Shown: positions 17,134 to 25,990, counted from the stretch's first letter. The stretch: DNA of 64,000 nucleotides from Streptomyces sp. NBC_01463 (GCA_036227345.1 CP109468.1:372001-436000), one strand, 5' to 3'. The notes: generated by a model from the sequence alone, not told the origin. Program-made: numbers and translations.

Positions 17134-17793
17134 ATGAAGATCGGCATCATCGGGGCAGGGAACATCGGCGGCAACCTCACCCGGCGCCTCACCGCGCTCG
17201 GCCACGAGGTGTCCGTCGCCAACTCGCGTGGCCCCCAGACCCTCACCGCCCTGGTGGAGGAGACCGGTGCCACCGCGGTCACCGCCGCCGAGGCGGCGAA
17301 GGGCGCCCAGGTTGTGGTCGTCACCGTGCCGCTCAAGGCCGTACCGGCGCTGCCCGCCGGATTCCTCGACGGCGCTGCGGAGGGCTTCGCCGTCATCGAC
17401 ACCGGGAACTACTACCCGCGCGAGCGCGACGGCCGTATCGCCGCGATCGAGGACGGTCAGCCGGAGAGCCTGTGGACGCAGGAGCAGATCGGCCACCCCG
17501 TCATCAAGGCCTTCAACGGGACGTACGCGCAGGACATCCTCTCCAACGGCACACCCAAGGGCACCGCGGAGCGCCAGGCACTGCCGGTGGCCGGGGACGA
17601 CGCGGCCGCCAAGCAGACGGTGCGCGACCTGATCGACGAGCTCGGCTTCGACACGGTGGACGCCGGCGGGCTCGACGAGTCGTGGCGCCAGCAGCCGGGC
17701 ACCCCGGTCTACGGCCATCGCGGCGACGTCGCGGCGATCGAGAAGGCCCTCACCTCGGCGTCCGCCGAGCGGACCCCCGAGTGGCGCGCCTGA
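17134..17793 (+). CDS. NADP oxidoreductase, coenzyme F420-dependent family
   Basis: A 219-residue protein opening with KIGIIGAGNIGGNLTRRL, a Rossmann NADP-binding motif, then VANSRGPQTL, VVVVTVPLKAV and FNGTYAQDIL. This matches the F420H2:NADP oxidoreductase/F420-reductase-like family, also called NAD(P)-binding proteins of the Npd group. Use of F420 is inferred from the family. ATG 17134 has GGAAG upstream. It is divergent from the lysozyme-like gene and followed by a strong palindromic terminator. Confidence 0.82.
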   Translation: MKIGIIGAGNIGGNLTRRLTALGHEVSVANSRGPQTLTALVEETGATAVTAAEAAKGAQVVVVTVPLKAVPALPAGFLDGAAEGFAVIDTGNYYPRERDGRIAAIEDGQPESLWTQEQIGHPVIKAFNGTYAQDILSNGTPKGTAERQALPVAGDDAAAKQTVRDLIDELGFDTVDAGGLDESWRQQPGTPVYGHRGDVAAIEKALTSASAERTPEWRA

Positions 17794-17809
17794 GACCCGG
17801 TACGGCTGT

Positions 17810-17839
17810 GTGCGGCAGGGGGCGCGCCCCCTGCCGCAC
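17810..17839. terminator. Perfect 30-bp palindrome between convergent genes
   Basis: Arms of 15 bases, GTGCGGCAGGGGGCG and its exact complement, abut with no spacer. It sits 16 bases after the oxidoreductase stop and 21 bases from the 3' end of the convergent SDR gene, so it is probably a bidirectional terminator. Confidence 0.75.
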
Positions 17840-17860
17840 GGCCTCGTCCGCGCGAGGGCC

Positions 17861-18751
17861 TCAGGCGTCGAAGCCGGTGCTGCGGCTGAGCTTCTCCCAG
17901 GTCAGCAGTTCGGAGCGGGCGGAGTCGAGACTCGCCAGGACCGCGTCCGTGGCGTCGTTGCCGAGGGGCAGCCGCAGCGGGGTGTCCTGGGCGTCCAGCG
18001 CGGTGAGGATGGCCGCGGCCGCCTTGTCCGGGTCGCCCTCCTGCTTGCCGTCGGAGCCGGGGAGGTTGCTGCGGACGGGGCCCACGGTCTCCTCGTAGGC
18101 GGGCAGGGCGGCGGACTGCCGCAGCGCGCCGCCCCCGGCGAAGCCCGTACGGAACGAACCGGGCTCGACGATGAGGACCTTGATCCCGTGGGGCGCGACC
18201 TCCGCGGCCAGCGCCTCCGACAGGCCCTCCAGCGCGAACTTCGTCGCCGAGTAGGCGCCGACGCCGGGGAAGGTGAAGCGGCCGCCCATGCTGCTCATCT
18301 GGACGAAGGCTCCGGAGCCGTTGCGGCGCATGTGCGGCAGAACGGCGCGCACCAGGGCGGCGGGGCCGAAGAAGTGGAGGTCCATGAGGTCGCGCAGTTC
18401 GCGGTCGCTGGTCTCCTCGACGGCGCCCACGAGCCCCATCCCCGCGTTGTTGACCACCACATCGATGCGGCCGTGCCAGAGCACGGTGTCCGCCACGACG
18501 TCAGCGATGCGCGACGTGTCGGTGACGTCCAGCTGGACGGCGAAGGCGCGGTCGGGGTGCGCGGCCACCAGGTCGTCGAGGGCCTCCGGTCTGCGGGCCG
18601 TGGCGACGACGGTGTCGCCGGCGGTGAGCGCGGCGGTGGCGATGGCGCGTCCGAATCCGGACGAGGCGCCGGTGATCAGCCAGACGCGGCCCTGTGCGTC
18701 CTGTGCGTCCTGTGCGGCGTCGCGGGCGGCTGCTCCCTGTGCGGCGTTCAT
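17861..18751 (-). CDS. Short-chain dehydrogenase/reductase
   Basis: A 296-residue classical SDR with the cofactor motif TGASSGFG (about 27-34), NNAG (about 96-99), catalytic Ser in QMSSMGG, and YSATK as the YxxxK pair. It reduces or oxidises a carbonyl or hydroxyl using NAD(P)H; the substrate is unknown. Before the Rossmann motif is a short Ala/Gln/Asp-rich tail with a DAQDAQ repeat, encoded by tandem 9-base units near 18692-18715. It is divergent from a LysR regulator that probably controls it. Confidence 0.9.
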   Translation of the reverse strand: MNAAQGAAARDAAQDAQDAQGRVWLITGASSGFGRAIATAALTAGDTVVATARRPEALDDLVAAHPDRAFAVQLDVTDTSRIADVVADTVLWHGRIDVVVNNAGMGLVGAVEETSDRELRDLMDLHFFGPAALVRAVLPHMRRNGSGAFVQMSSMGGRFTFPGVGAYSATKFALEGLSEALAAEVAPHGIKVLIVEPGSFRTGFAGGGALRQSAALPAYEETVGPVRSNLPGSDGKQEGDPDKAAAAILTALDAQDTPLRLPLGNDATDAVLASLDSARSELLTWEKLSRSTGFDA

Positions 18752-18842
18752 GTCCGACTCCCTCTGTCCGTAGCGGTGTTGCGGTGATTCATTTGTGTCA
18801 TCCGCGGGCCCGTGCGGTCCAAGACAAAAGCCTTCTGGATCG

Positions 18843-18857
18843 ATAAACGGCCCTTAT
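18843..18857. promoter_or_regulatory. Putative LysR operator (ATAA-N7-TTAT)
   Basis: ATAAACGGCCCTTAT contains the T-N11-A pattern of LysR binding sites with ATAA/TTAT symmetry. It lies 9 bases before the LysR start, in the divergent gap between it and the SDR gene. Confidence 0.5.
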
Positions 18858-18866
18858 GATCGCTGG

Positions 18867-19766
18867 ATGGAGCTGCGTCAGCTGCACTACCTCACCGTGA
18901 TCGCCGAAGAGGAGAACCTGGGGCGGGCCGCCCGTCGGCTGTTCGTCAGCCAGCCGGCCCTCTCGTACGCACTCAAGAGCCTGGAGTCCGAACTGGGGGT
19001 GCGGCTCTTCGACCGTCACGCCGGCGGCGTCTCGGCGACGGCCGCGGGACGCGACGTGATCGCCGAGGCGCTGCTCACGGTGCGCCAGTCCGAGCGGGTG
19101 ACGGCGGCGGCCGAGCGGCACACGCGTGGCGAGACGGGCGTTCTGCGGGTGGGCTTCGAGGCGAGCGGCGCCGGTGAACTGACCACACGGGCACGGGCGG
19201 AGTTCTCCCGGCGCCACCCGGGGGTGCGGGTGGCGCCCAAGCGGTACGACTGGGGGCAGGAGGCCGACGCGCTGCGCGACGGCCTGGCCGATGTCGCCTT
19301 CGTCTGGCTGCCCAACGACCTGACCGGCCTGCACAGCGAGCTGGTGCACACCGAACCGCGCGTGGTGGGGCTGCCGTCCGGGCATGCCCTGGCGTCCCGT
19401 ACCGGTGTCTCGGTGCTGGAGGTCGGGGACGATCCGCTGATGTGGACCGAGCGGGCACCACGGGAGTGGGTCGACTGGTGGGCCGTCAACCCCCGGCCCG
19501 ACGGCTCCAGTCCGAAGTGGGGGCCGACCAATGACAACGTGGAGGAGATGCTGGAGCAGGTCGCGGAGGGATCCGCCGTCTGCTTCGCCCCCCTGAGCAT
19601 GGCCCGGTACTACGCACGGCCCGATCTGTCCTGGGTGCCGCTGACGGACGTGGAACCCCTTCGGGTGGTGCTCGCCTGGGCGGACGGCATGGACAGCTCA
19701 CTGGTACGGGGCTTCGCCCGCGTGGTGCGGGAACTGGCCGGCACCCCTGCTCCGGTCGACGGGTGA
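18867..19766 (+). CDS. LysR family transcriptional regulator
   Basis: A 299-residue protein. The N-terminal helix-turn-helix reads LRQLHYLTVIAEEENLGRAARRLFVSQPALSYALKSLE, and a type 2 periplasmic-binding effector domain occupies residues about 92-295. The start MELRQLHYL at ATG 18867 matches the normal start of this family; a longer frame upstream would swallow the operator. It is divergent from the SDR gene and likely regulates it and itself. Confidence 0.92.
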   Translation: MELRQLHYLTVIAEEENLGRAARRLFVSQPALSYALKSLESELGVRLFDRHAGGVSATAAGRDVIAEALLTVRQSERVTAAAERHTRGETGVLRVGFEASGAGELTTRARAEFSRRHPGVRVAPKRYDWGQEADALRDGLADVAFVWLPNDLTGLHSELVHTEPRVVGLPSGHALASRTGVSVLEVGDDPLMWTERAPREWVDWWAVNPRPDGSSPKWGPTNDNVEEMLEQVAEGSAVCFAPLSMARYYARPDLSWVPLTDVEPLRVVLAWADGMDSSLVRGFARVVRELAGTPAPVDG

Positions 19767-19801
19767 CGTGGTGTGGCGTGGGGACGGTGTGCCGGACTGG
19801 C

Positions 19802-20395
19802 TCAGCGACTCCGGTCGTCCAAGGCGTGCGAGAGCGCGCTCACGCTGATGTCGATGACCGTGCGCAGCTCCTCCCGGCTCGCCCCGGTCCTGCTCAGCAC
19901 GGCCAGTGACTGGTTGACCGCCGCGAGGTGAACCGAGAAGTCGTCGGCCCGGCGCCCGGCCAGCCGCGTCGTGTTCAGGGCGGTCCGCAGCCGTGCACGC
20001 TGAAGGCCCAGGGCCTCGACCGCGCGTGCGGCGATGGCGGGGCTGAGCACCGGTGCCGCCATCGCCGTCTGGGCCATCAGGCATCCGTCGGGTACGTCGG
20101 GGTCGGCGATGCGCCGCAGGGTGACCTCGAAGAACGCCCGTACCGCCTGGAGCGGTTCCTCGGACGTCCGTGACAGCGCCTGGTCGTACCTGCTTCCGTA
20201 CCGCGCGGCGTAGCGCTCCAGGCAGCGCAGGAAGAGGGCGTCCTTGTCCCCGAACGAGGAGTAGATGGAGCTGCGGTTCAGCCCGGTCGCCCTGGAGAGG
20301 TCGTCGACGGACGTGTCGGCGTATCCGGCGCGCCAGAACTGGACCATCGCCGCGTCGAGCGCGACCTCCACGTCGAACTGCTTCTTCCCGGCCAT
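19802..20395 (-). CDS. TetR family transcriptional regulator
   Basis: A 197-residue protein. The N-terminal DNA-binding domain contains DTSVDDLSRATGLNRSSIYSSFGDKDALF, the TetR helix-turn-helix, and the C-terminal part is the all-helical ligand domain. It resembles TetR repressors that pair with a divergent alpha/beta hydrolase or oxidoreductase. GAGGTG lies upstream of the ATG ending at 20395; a GTG one codon earlier is also possible. A 24-bp palindrome in the divergent promoter region is its likely operator. Confidence 0.9.
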   Translation of the reverse strand: MAGKKQFDVEVALDAAMVQFWRAGYADTSVDDLSRATGLNRSSIYSSFGDKDALFLRCLERYAARYGSRYDQALSRTSEEPLQAVRAFFEVTLRRIADPDVPDGCLMAQTAMAAPVLSPAIAARAVEALGLQRARLRTALNTTRLAGRRADDFSVHLAAVNQSLAVLSRTGASREELRTVIDISVSALSHALDDRSR

Positions 20396-20444
20396 CACCC
20401 GTGCACCTCGCTCCTGGACCGGCCGCCCCGGTCCTGCTCATCAT

Positions 20445-20468
20445 ATCTTGAACTGATCAGTCCAAGAT
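20445..20468. promoter_or_regulatory. TetR operator palindrome
   Basis: ATCTTGAACTGA and TCAGTCCAAGAT form a 24-bp palindrome with one mismatch. It lies between the TetR and hydrolase genes and overlaps the hydrolase -35 box, so repressor binding would block the promoter. Confidence 0.7.
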
Positions 20469-20478
20469 GAGCTAGGCT
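20449..20478 (+). promoter_or_regulatory. Promoter of the hydrolase gene, leaderless
   Basis: The -35 TTGAAC at 20449-20454, an 18-bp spacer and the -10 TAGGCT at 20473-20478 place the transcription start at or very near the ATG at 20485. No Shine-Dalgarno is visible, consistent with a leaderless message. Confidence 0.5.
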
Positions 20479-20484
20479 CACGCC

Positions 20485-21429
20485 ATGACCGACGACGCCA
20501 CAGCCCCGGACCGCTCCTGCGCCCAGAACCCGTTCCCCGGGTTGCCGCTGCACGACCTCGCGGGCTTCACTCACCGCTGGGTCGACGCGGAAGGAATCCG
20601 GCTGCACGCCGTGGAGGGCGGCGCGCCGGCCGGTCCCGTCGTCGTCCTGCTCGCCGGATTCCCGCAGACCTGGTGGGCCTGGCGGAAGGTGATGCCGGGC
20701 CTTGCCGGGCGTTTCCGTGTGATCGCGGTCGACCTGCCGGGGCAGGGCCACTCCGACCGCCCGCAAGGGGGCTACGACACACACACCGTCGCTTCGCGTG
20801 TCCAGGCCGCGCTGACCGCGCTCGACGTGCCGAAGTACTGGCTCGTCGCCCACGACATCGGGGCCTGGGTCGCCTTCTCCCTGGCCCTCGGGCACGAGGA
20901 GCGCCTGCACGGCGTCGTCCTGCTCGACGCCGGCATCCCCGGCATCACCCTCCCGGACTCCGTCCCCACGGACCCCGACCGGGCCTGGAAGACCTGGCAC
21001 TTCGCGTTCCACCTGGTGCCCGAACTGCCCGAGACCCTGCTGGCCGGCCGCGAACGCGACTACGTCGACTGGTTCCTGAGGGCCAAGTCCCTCTCCCCTA
21101 ACGCTTTCGACGACGCCGAGGTCCGCAACTACGCCGCCGCCCTCGCGGCCGAGGGCGGACTCCGGGCGTCTCTCGCCTACTACCGCGACGCCGCGGAATC
21201 GGCGCGCGGGAATCACGAGGCGCTCAGACGTGGGAACGTGACCGTCCCGGTCCTGGGCATCTCCAGCTCCCACGGCTCGGTCCCCGACATGGCCGGCTCC
21301 CTCGCCCCCTGGGCGGAGAACGTCACCGGCGTCGTCATCCCGCGGGCCGGGCACTTCATCCCCGACGAACAGCCCGACGCGACCGTGGCCGCGCTGACCG
21401 CGTTCATCAGCGACGAGCGCGTCGGGTAG
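20485..21429 (+). CDS. Alpha/beta hydrolase, epoxide hydrolase/dehalogenase-like
   Basis: A 314-residue alpha/beta hydrolase. The oxyanion region FPQTWWAW, VIAVDLPGQGHSD, the nucleophile elbow VAHDIGAW with Asp as nucleophile, and the late histidine in RAGHFIPDEQP fit epoxide hydrolases and haloacetate dehalogenases rather than serine esterases. Substrate unknown. It is divergent from the TetR gene and almost certainly its target. It ends only 9 bases from the convergent radical SAM gene. Confidence 0.88.
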   Translation: MTDDATAPDRSCAQNPFPGLPLHDLAGFTHRWVDAEGIRLHAVEGGAPAGPVVVLLAGFPQTWWAWRKVMPGLAGRFRVIAVDLPGQGHSDRPQGGYDTHTVASRVQAALTALDVPKYWLVAHDIGAWVAFSLALGHEERLHGVVLLDAGIPGITLPDSVPTDPDRAWKTWHFAFHLVPELPETLLAGRERDYVDWFLRAKSLSPNAFDDAEVRNYAAALAAEGGLRASLAYYRDAAESARGNHEALRRGNVTVPVLGISSSHGSVPDMAGSLAPWAENVTGVVIPRAGHFIPDEQPDATVAALTAFISDERVG

Positions 21430-21438
21430 TCCACCGAC

Positions 21439-22788
21439 CTAGGCCGGATCCTCCTCGCGGGCCGGGAGGCTGTCCATGAAGGAGCTGACGGAGAACACCG
21501 CGCGCCCGGGGCCGGGCGGCCCGTAGCCGGGGGGCGAGCTGAGACCGTACTCCTCCATCGTCGAGCGGTAGGCGTCCAGCAGCCGGATGTGGTACTCCAG
21601 CGGCGCACCGTCCGGGTTGGTCCGGCCGAGCGGTGTCGTCGGTTCGGGGCACCAGGTCGTGAACCGCGGGGTGATGCCGTGGGACATGAAGAACCGCAGG
21701 CCCTCGGTGGTGGAGTCGATCGCCTCCTTCACCGTGGTGAAGCCGAACGGCTCGGCCATCTCCACGCCTGCGACGAAGTTGGGGATGACATTGCGGGCGC
21801 CGAAGACGTCGGCGGAGTCCAGGATGCGGCGGTGCCACTCGTCCCGGCCGACGTAACGCTCCTTGCCCGGGCAGTACAGCTCGAAGAGCCTGCGGTCCCA
21901 CACCTCGTAGTTGGGGTGGTAGATCTGCACGCCGTAGTCGTGGAAGCGCTGTACGTCGGCCTTGGGCAGTGCCTGGGCGACGACCTTGCCGATCCAGCGG
22001 CCGGGGAAGCGCTCCTCGATGGCCTTGGCGTACTGACCGTAGAAGTCCGCCTCGTCGCGTCCGCCGATGTGCGAGGTGATGGCGCCGCCGGTGAGGGTGT
22101 AGGCGGTGGACGTCTTCGCCGTGTCGTAGCGGTCGATGATGGCCAGCGCCTCCAGGACCTCCTCGACGGGCTTCACTCCGGTGTAGGGACGCCCCGCGGC
22201 CTTGTGCTGGCGCCAGTTGTGGTTGATGTCGCAGTACTGGCACTCCTCCTTGGCGCCGAAGTACTGGCAGACCCGGAAGACCGTCAGATAGACGAGGTAG
22301 CCCCACTGGATGGTGGGCGCGACCTCCATCACGGACTTGCCGTTGTCCAGGGTGTGCCGGTAGTAGTCCGGCATGGGCGGCAGACCGACGTCGGAGATCC
22401 GCCGGCCGTCGAGGTACAGCCCGAGCACGCCGTCGGCATCCGCCGCGACGCGGTAGGGAGACGACGGGTTGACCCGCACGGAGACGACGGTGCGCCGCAG
22501 TTCGTACGGGCCGCCGGTGAGCACGATCTCCTCGGGCGGGCGGCGCAGTGCGGCCGCGCCCAGCTCGGGGAGGGTGCCGTGGTCGAAGGAGAAGATGAAG
22601 TACGACTTCGGCTTGACGTCACCGTCCTCGTTGTCGCTGAGCGCAGACTCGTCGAAGGCCAGGCCGCCGCGCAGCAGGTCCTCCTTGATGACGGCCTCCC
22701 GCGGCACGTGCGGGAACTGCTCCATGAGCCGCTCGATCAGGCGGGTGCGGCTGGTGTCGGTACTGCCGGGCTCGGTTCGGCTGGGCAT
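21439..22788 (-). CDS. Radical SAM protein with non-canonical cysteine spacing
   Basis: A 449-residue protein. The presumed [4Fe-4S] cysteines are C174, C183 and C186 in CQYFGAKEECQYCD, that is Cx8Cx2C instead of the usual Cx3Cx2C. TLTGGAIT follows about 55 residues later, a plausible SAM-binding GGE-like loop, and the middle is consistent with a TIM barrel. The first roughly 160 residues form an extra N-terminal domain, and the C-terminal end is Pro/Gly rich. The reaction is unknown. GAGGAG lies upstream of the ATG ending at 22788. It is divergent from an SRPBCC protein across 233 bp with no clear promoter. Confidence 0.8.
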   Translation of the reverse strand: MPSRTEPGSTDTSRTRLIERLMEQFPHVPREAVIKEDLLRGGLAFDESALSDNEDGDVKPKSYFIFSFDHGTLPELGAAALRRPPEEIVLTGGPYELRRTVVSVRVNPSSPYRVAADADGVLGLYLDGRRISDVGLPPMPDYYRHTLDNGKSVMEVAPTIQWGYLVYLTVFRVCQYFGAKEECQYCDINHNWRQHKAAGRPYTGVKPVEEVLEALAIIDRYDTAKTSTAYTLTGGAITSHIGGRDEADFYGQYAKAIEERFPGRWIGKVVAQALPKADVQRFHDYGVQIYHPNYEVWDRRLFELYCPGKERYVGRDEWHRRILDSADVFGARNVIPNFVAGVEMAEPFGFTTVKEAIDSTTEGLRFFMSHGITPRFTTWCPEPTTPLGRTNPDGAPLEYHIRLLDAYRSTMEEYGLSSPPGYGPPGPGRAVFSVSSFMDSLPAREEDPA

Positions 22789-23021
22789 GTGCGGGCTCCT
22801 CGGTCCGGTCGGCGCGGGTGTTCGCGGTTTCGGGGTACGCCGTTCTCGTCCAACGAACCACGGACGCGAAGCGTTCTCGCCGGTCCGCCGGTTGAGCCGG
22901 TGCCCGCTTCCGGAGCCTATGTGACCGGTGAGTAGGGTGTGGGCTCCGGGAGCCCGTCGGCCGTGCGGTCGGCCCGACGCCCCGGTGGTTGCCGCAGTCG
23001 GCCGCGGAACGGAAGTGCTCC

Positions 23022-23534
23022 ATGCCCCGCACCATGTCCGTGTCGGACAGCATCGTGGTCCTGGCCGAGCCGTCGGCCGTGTACGAACGGGTCAGCGACC
23101 CCACGGCGATGGGGCGCTGGAGTCCGGAGAACCGGGGCGCGAGGGTGCTCGGCGAGCCGCGGAGCACGTACGTCGGCATGGTCTTCGAGGGCCGGAACAA
23201 GCGCGGGTCCATGCGCTGGACGACGCGGTGCACGGTGACGGCTGCGGACCCGGGTGAGCGGTTCGCCTTCCGGGTCCACGCCATCGGTGCCAAGCGGCCG
23301 CGGCTGCCGGGTTCGATCGCCACCTGGGAGTACCGCTTCGAGGCCGTGGACGGCGGCACCCGGGTCACCGAGACCTGGACCGACGACCGCCGCGCCTGGC
23401 CGGACTTCCTGGCCAACGCCTTCGACCGGGCGGCGACCCGGGGCAAGACCTTCGCGGTGTTCCAGCGCGACAACATCCGCACCACGCTCCAGCGTCTCAA
23501 GGCGGCGCTGGAGAGCGAGGTTCCGCAGGTGTGA
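23022..23534 (+). CDS. SRPBCC (START/polyketide cyclase-like) family protein
   Basis: A 170-residue protein with the SRPBCC pattern: SIVVLAEPSAVYERVSDPTAMGRWSPE at the N-terminus, GMVFEGRNKRG, TRCTVTAADPGERFAF and GGTRVTETW. Such proteins form a deep hydrophobic pocket binding lipids or polyketides, and some catalyse cyclisation. GGAAG lies 6 bases before ATG 23022; an in-frame TTG at 22989 is rejected. It is divergent from the radical SAM gene; whether the two work together is unknown. Confidence 0.85.
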   Translation: MPRTMSVSDSIVVLAEPSAVYERVSDPTAMGRWSPENRGARVLGEPRSTYVGMVFEGRNKRGSMRWTTRCTVTAADPGERFAFRVHAIGAKRPRLPGSIATWEYRFEAVDGGTRVTETWTDDRRAWPDFLANAFDRAATRGKTFAVFQRDNIRTTLQRLKAALESEVPQV

Positions 23535-23549
23535 TGACGCGGCGGCCGG

Positions 23550-24404
23550 TCACTTCTCCCAGTGGGCCGGGCGGTCGAGTGTGGGCGACAGGCGGGTGGC
23601 ACCGTTCCCCCGGGCCGCGTTGACCTGCGCCTGCGTGAGGAAGAGCGCACCGGTCACGTCGGCGCCCGACAGGTCCGCGTCCCGGAAGTCGGCGCCGATG
23701 AGATCGGCCAGCCGCAGGTCGGCGCCGGCGAGGTCCGCCGCGATGAGGTAGGCGCCGCGCAGGTCCGCGCCCCGCAGGTCCGCGCCCTTGAGGCGGGCCC
23801 CGATGAGATCGGCGCCGCGGTGGTCGCGCTTCTTCTTGCGCGGAGCGGTGGCGCGCACCAGTTCGCTGGTACGTGCCAGCAGGGCGGCGACCTCGTCACG
23901 GTGCGCGGCCACGTCCAGGTCCGCGAAGGCGTCGGCGTCGAGGCGGGTGAGGCGGTCGGTGGCTTCGAGGGTGCGCCGGATCTCGGCGTGGAGGGGGCGG
24001 GCCGGCGCCATGGACGCGGCCTCCGTGAGGTAGCGGAGGAGCTCGTGGAGCTGCCGCACGACCGGGAACACCTCGAACATCTGCCGGGCGCTCTCCGGCT
24101 CCGTTCGCCAGTCCCGTCCGCCGAAGATCTCCTGCGACACCTTCTGGCCCGCGCCGAAGCAGTCGTACACGGTGCAGCCGGCGAAGCCCTCGGTCCGGAG
24201 CCGGGTGTGGATGCCGCAGCGGAAGTCGTCCTGGAGATTGCCGCAGGGCGTGCCTGCCGCCTTGTTGACGGCGAAGTCCGCGGACCGGGTGAGGGTCAGC
24301 GCGACGCAGCACAGCCCGAAGCAGTTCCCGCAGTCGGCGCGCAGAGCGGAGAGGCCGGTGCCGTCCGCGCGGTCGGGGGCGGGAGCTCGGTCGTTGTCGG
24401 GCAC
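23550..24404 (-). CDS. Pentapeptide-repeat protein with cysteine-rich N-terminal domain
   Basis: A 284-residue protein. The N-terminal part (about 20-85) holds many cysteines (DCGNCFGLCC, CGNLQDDFRCG, GCTVYDCFGAG), suggesting a zinc or Fe-S site. Helices follow, then a basic KKKR linker, then about 10 pentapeptide repeats of the A(D)L(R/I)GA type (about 200-255), which fold into a right-handed quadrilateral helix. Some pentapeptide proteins mimic DNA and bind gyrase, but this one is not clearly of that class. I chose the GTG ending at 24404 because GGAGG lies 11 bases upstream. It converges with the SRPBCC gene. Confidence 0.82.
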   Translation of the reverse strand: MPDNDRAPAPDRADGTGLSALRADCGNCFGLCCVALTLTRSADFAVNKAAGTPCGNLQDDFRCGIHTRLRTEGFAGCTVYDCFGAGQKVSQEIFGGRDWRTEPESARQMFEVFPVVRQLHELLRYLTEAASMAPARPLHAEIRRTLEATDRLTRLDADAFADLDVAAHRDEVAALLARTSELVRATAPRKKKRDHRGADLIGARLKGADLRGADLRGAYLIAADLAGADLRLADLIGADFRDADLSGADVTGALFLTQAQVNAARGNGATRLSPTLDRPAHWEK

Positions 24405-24559
24405 GGTACGTCGGTCCTCCGGTGTGCGGGGTTCATCGGGGGCCGAGCCTACCGAGGTCCGGCGCCCCGTTCGGCCCGGCCCGCCCCCCGGTCCCGCCGC
24501 CCGGAGGGACCCCGCTCCATAATGATGGGTAATACATCTTTTGGGAGGTGGCCACCATC

Positions 24560-25930
24560 GTGGCGAACGCACCGGTCGACAGCATTCCGGCCCAGCGGGT
24601 GCTGACCGATCCGGCGGGCCTGGCCCGCTACCAGCACGACGAGGCCGAATGGGCTCCGTACGGCACTCCGCTGGCCGTGGTGCGCCCGCAGAGCACCGAG
24701 GAAGTGCGGGACGTGGTGCGCCACTGCCTGGCCCACCGCATCCCGGTGGTGCCGCGCGGCGCCGGCACGGGCCTGTCCGGGGGCGCGAACGCCGTCGACG
24801 GCGCGATCGTCCTGTCCTTCGAGGACATGAACCGGATCGTCACCATCGACCGCGCGGAGCGGCTGGCCGTGGTCCAGCCCGGCGTGGTCAACGACGATCT
24901 GCGCGCGGCGAGCGCGGAGCACGGGCTGTGGTACCCGCCGGATCCGGCCAGTTCGCCCTGGTCCACCATCGGCGGGAACGTCGCGACGAACGCCGGGGGC
25001 ATGTGCTGCGTCAAGTACGGCGTCACGCGCGACTACGTGCTGGGGCTCCAGGTCGTCAACGGGCTCGGCGAGGTCGTCTCGCTCGGACGCCGTACCGCGA
25101 AGGGCGTGGCGGGCTACGACCTGGCGGGGCTGATGGTGGGTTCCGAGGGCACGCTCGGGGTGATCACGGAGATCACGGTGCGGCTGCGCCCGGCGAGGCT
25201 CCAGGAACGCACGGTGGCGGGCTACTTCTCGTCGGTCGTCGCCGCGGGCGAGGCGGTCAGCGCGGTGACCGCGTCCGGCGTCATCCCGTCGGCCCTCGAA
25301 CTCGTCGACCGGCACTGCCTGGCCGCGGTCGACGCCTGGAAGAAGATGGGCCTGTCCGCGGACGCAGACGTGGTCCTCCTCGGCCGGGTCGACACGCCTG
25401 GCGCCGAGGGCGACGCGGAGGCCGAACTGGTCCGCGACTGCTTCGAACGCGCCGGTGCCACCTGGGCAGCCGTCTCCACGGACCAGCAGGAGGCAGACGC
25501 GCTGTTCCAGGCCCGGCGGCTGGCCTATCCGGCGCTGGAGCGGCTCGGCCCGGTGCTGACCGAGGACGTCTGCGTGCCGCGGACCGCGGTGCCCGAGATG
25601 CTGGCCCGGATCGAACGGACGGCGGCCCGGCACGACATCCTGGTGGCGAACATCGCGCACGCGGGCGACGGCAACCTCCATCCGCTGATCATCACACCGC
25701 CGGGGGACGAGGCCGCGCGCGCCCGCGCCCAGGCGGCGTTCGAGGACATCCTCGACGACGCGATCGCGCTCGGCGGCACGGTCACCGGTGAACACGGGGT
25801 GGGGCTGCTGAAGATGCGCGGCATGAACAAGGAACTGGGCCCGGCGGTGCTCGCCATGCACCACGCGGTGAAGGCGGCGCTCGACCCGCACGGCATCCTC
25901 AACCCGGGCAAGGTGATCGGGGCCGCCTGA
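24560..25930 (+). CDS. FAD-binding oxidoreductase, GlcD/D-lactate dehydrogenase type
   Basis: A 456-residue flavoprotein. The PCMH FAD-binding domain (about 35-215) shows VVPRGAGTGLSGGANAVDG and DPASSPWSTIGGNVATNAGG. The C-terminal cap domain ends NIAHAGDGNLHPLI, VTGEHGVGLLK and DPHGILNPGK, typical of glycolate oxidase subunit GlcD and D-lactate dehydrogenases. It oxidises a 2-hydroxy acid to the 2-oxo acid. GGGAGG at 24543-24548 overlaps the GTG at 24548, so the GTG at 24560, at a proper distance, is preferred. No GlcE or GlcF genes follow. Confidence 0.9.
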   Translation: MANAPVDSIPAQRVLTDPAGLARYQHDEAEWAPYGTPLAVVRPQSTEEVRDVVRHCLAHRIPVVPRGAGTGLSGGANAVDGAIVLSFEDMNRIVTIDRAERLAVVQPGVVNDDLRAASAEHGLWYPPDPASSPWSTIGGNVATNAGGMCCVKYGVTRDYVLGLQVVNGLGEVVSLGRRTAKGVAGYDLAGLMVGSEGTLGVITEITVRLRPARLQERTVAGYFSSVVAAGEAVSAVTASGVIPSALELVDRHCLAAVDAWKKMGLSADADVVLLGRVDTPGAEGDAEAELVRDCFERAGATWAAVSTDQQEADALFQARRLAYPALERLGPVLTEDVCVPRTAVPEMLARIERTAARHDILVANIAHAGDGNLHPLIITPPGDEAARARAQAAFEDILDDAIALGGTVTGEHGVGLLKMRGMNKELGPAVLAMHHAVKAALDPHGILNPGKVIGAA

Positions 25931-25990
25931 CCCCGTTGTCAGTGCGGCCGCGCACACTGGCACCAGTGCCGTACGGCGAAGGGGAGACGG

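Noticed and set aside
24548..24550. GTG 24548 as start of the FAD oxidoreductase
   Set aside because: It overlaps the GGGAGG ribosome site itself; GTG 24560 lies at a normal distance.
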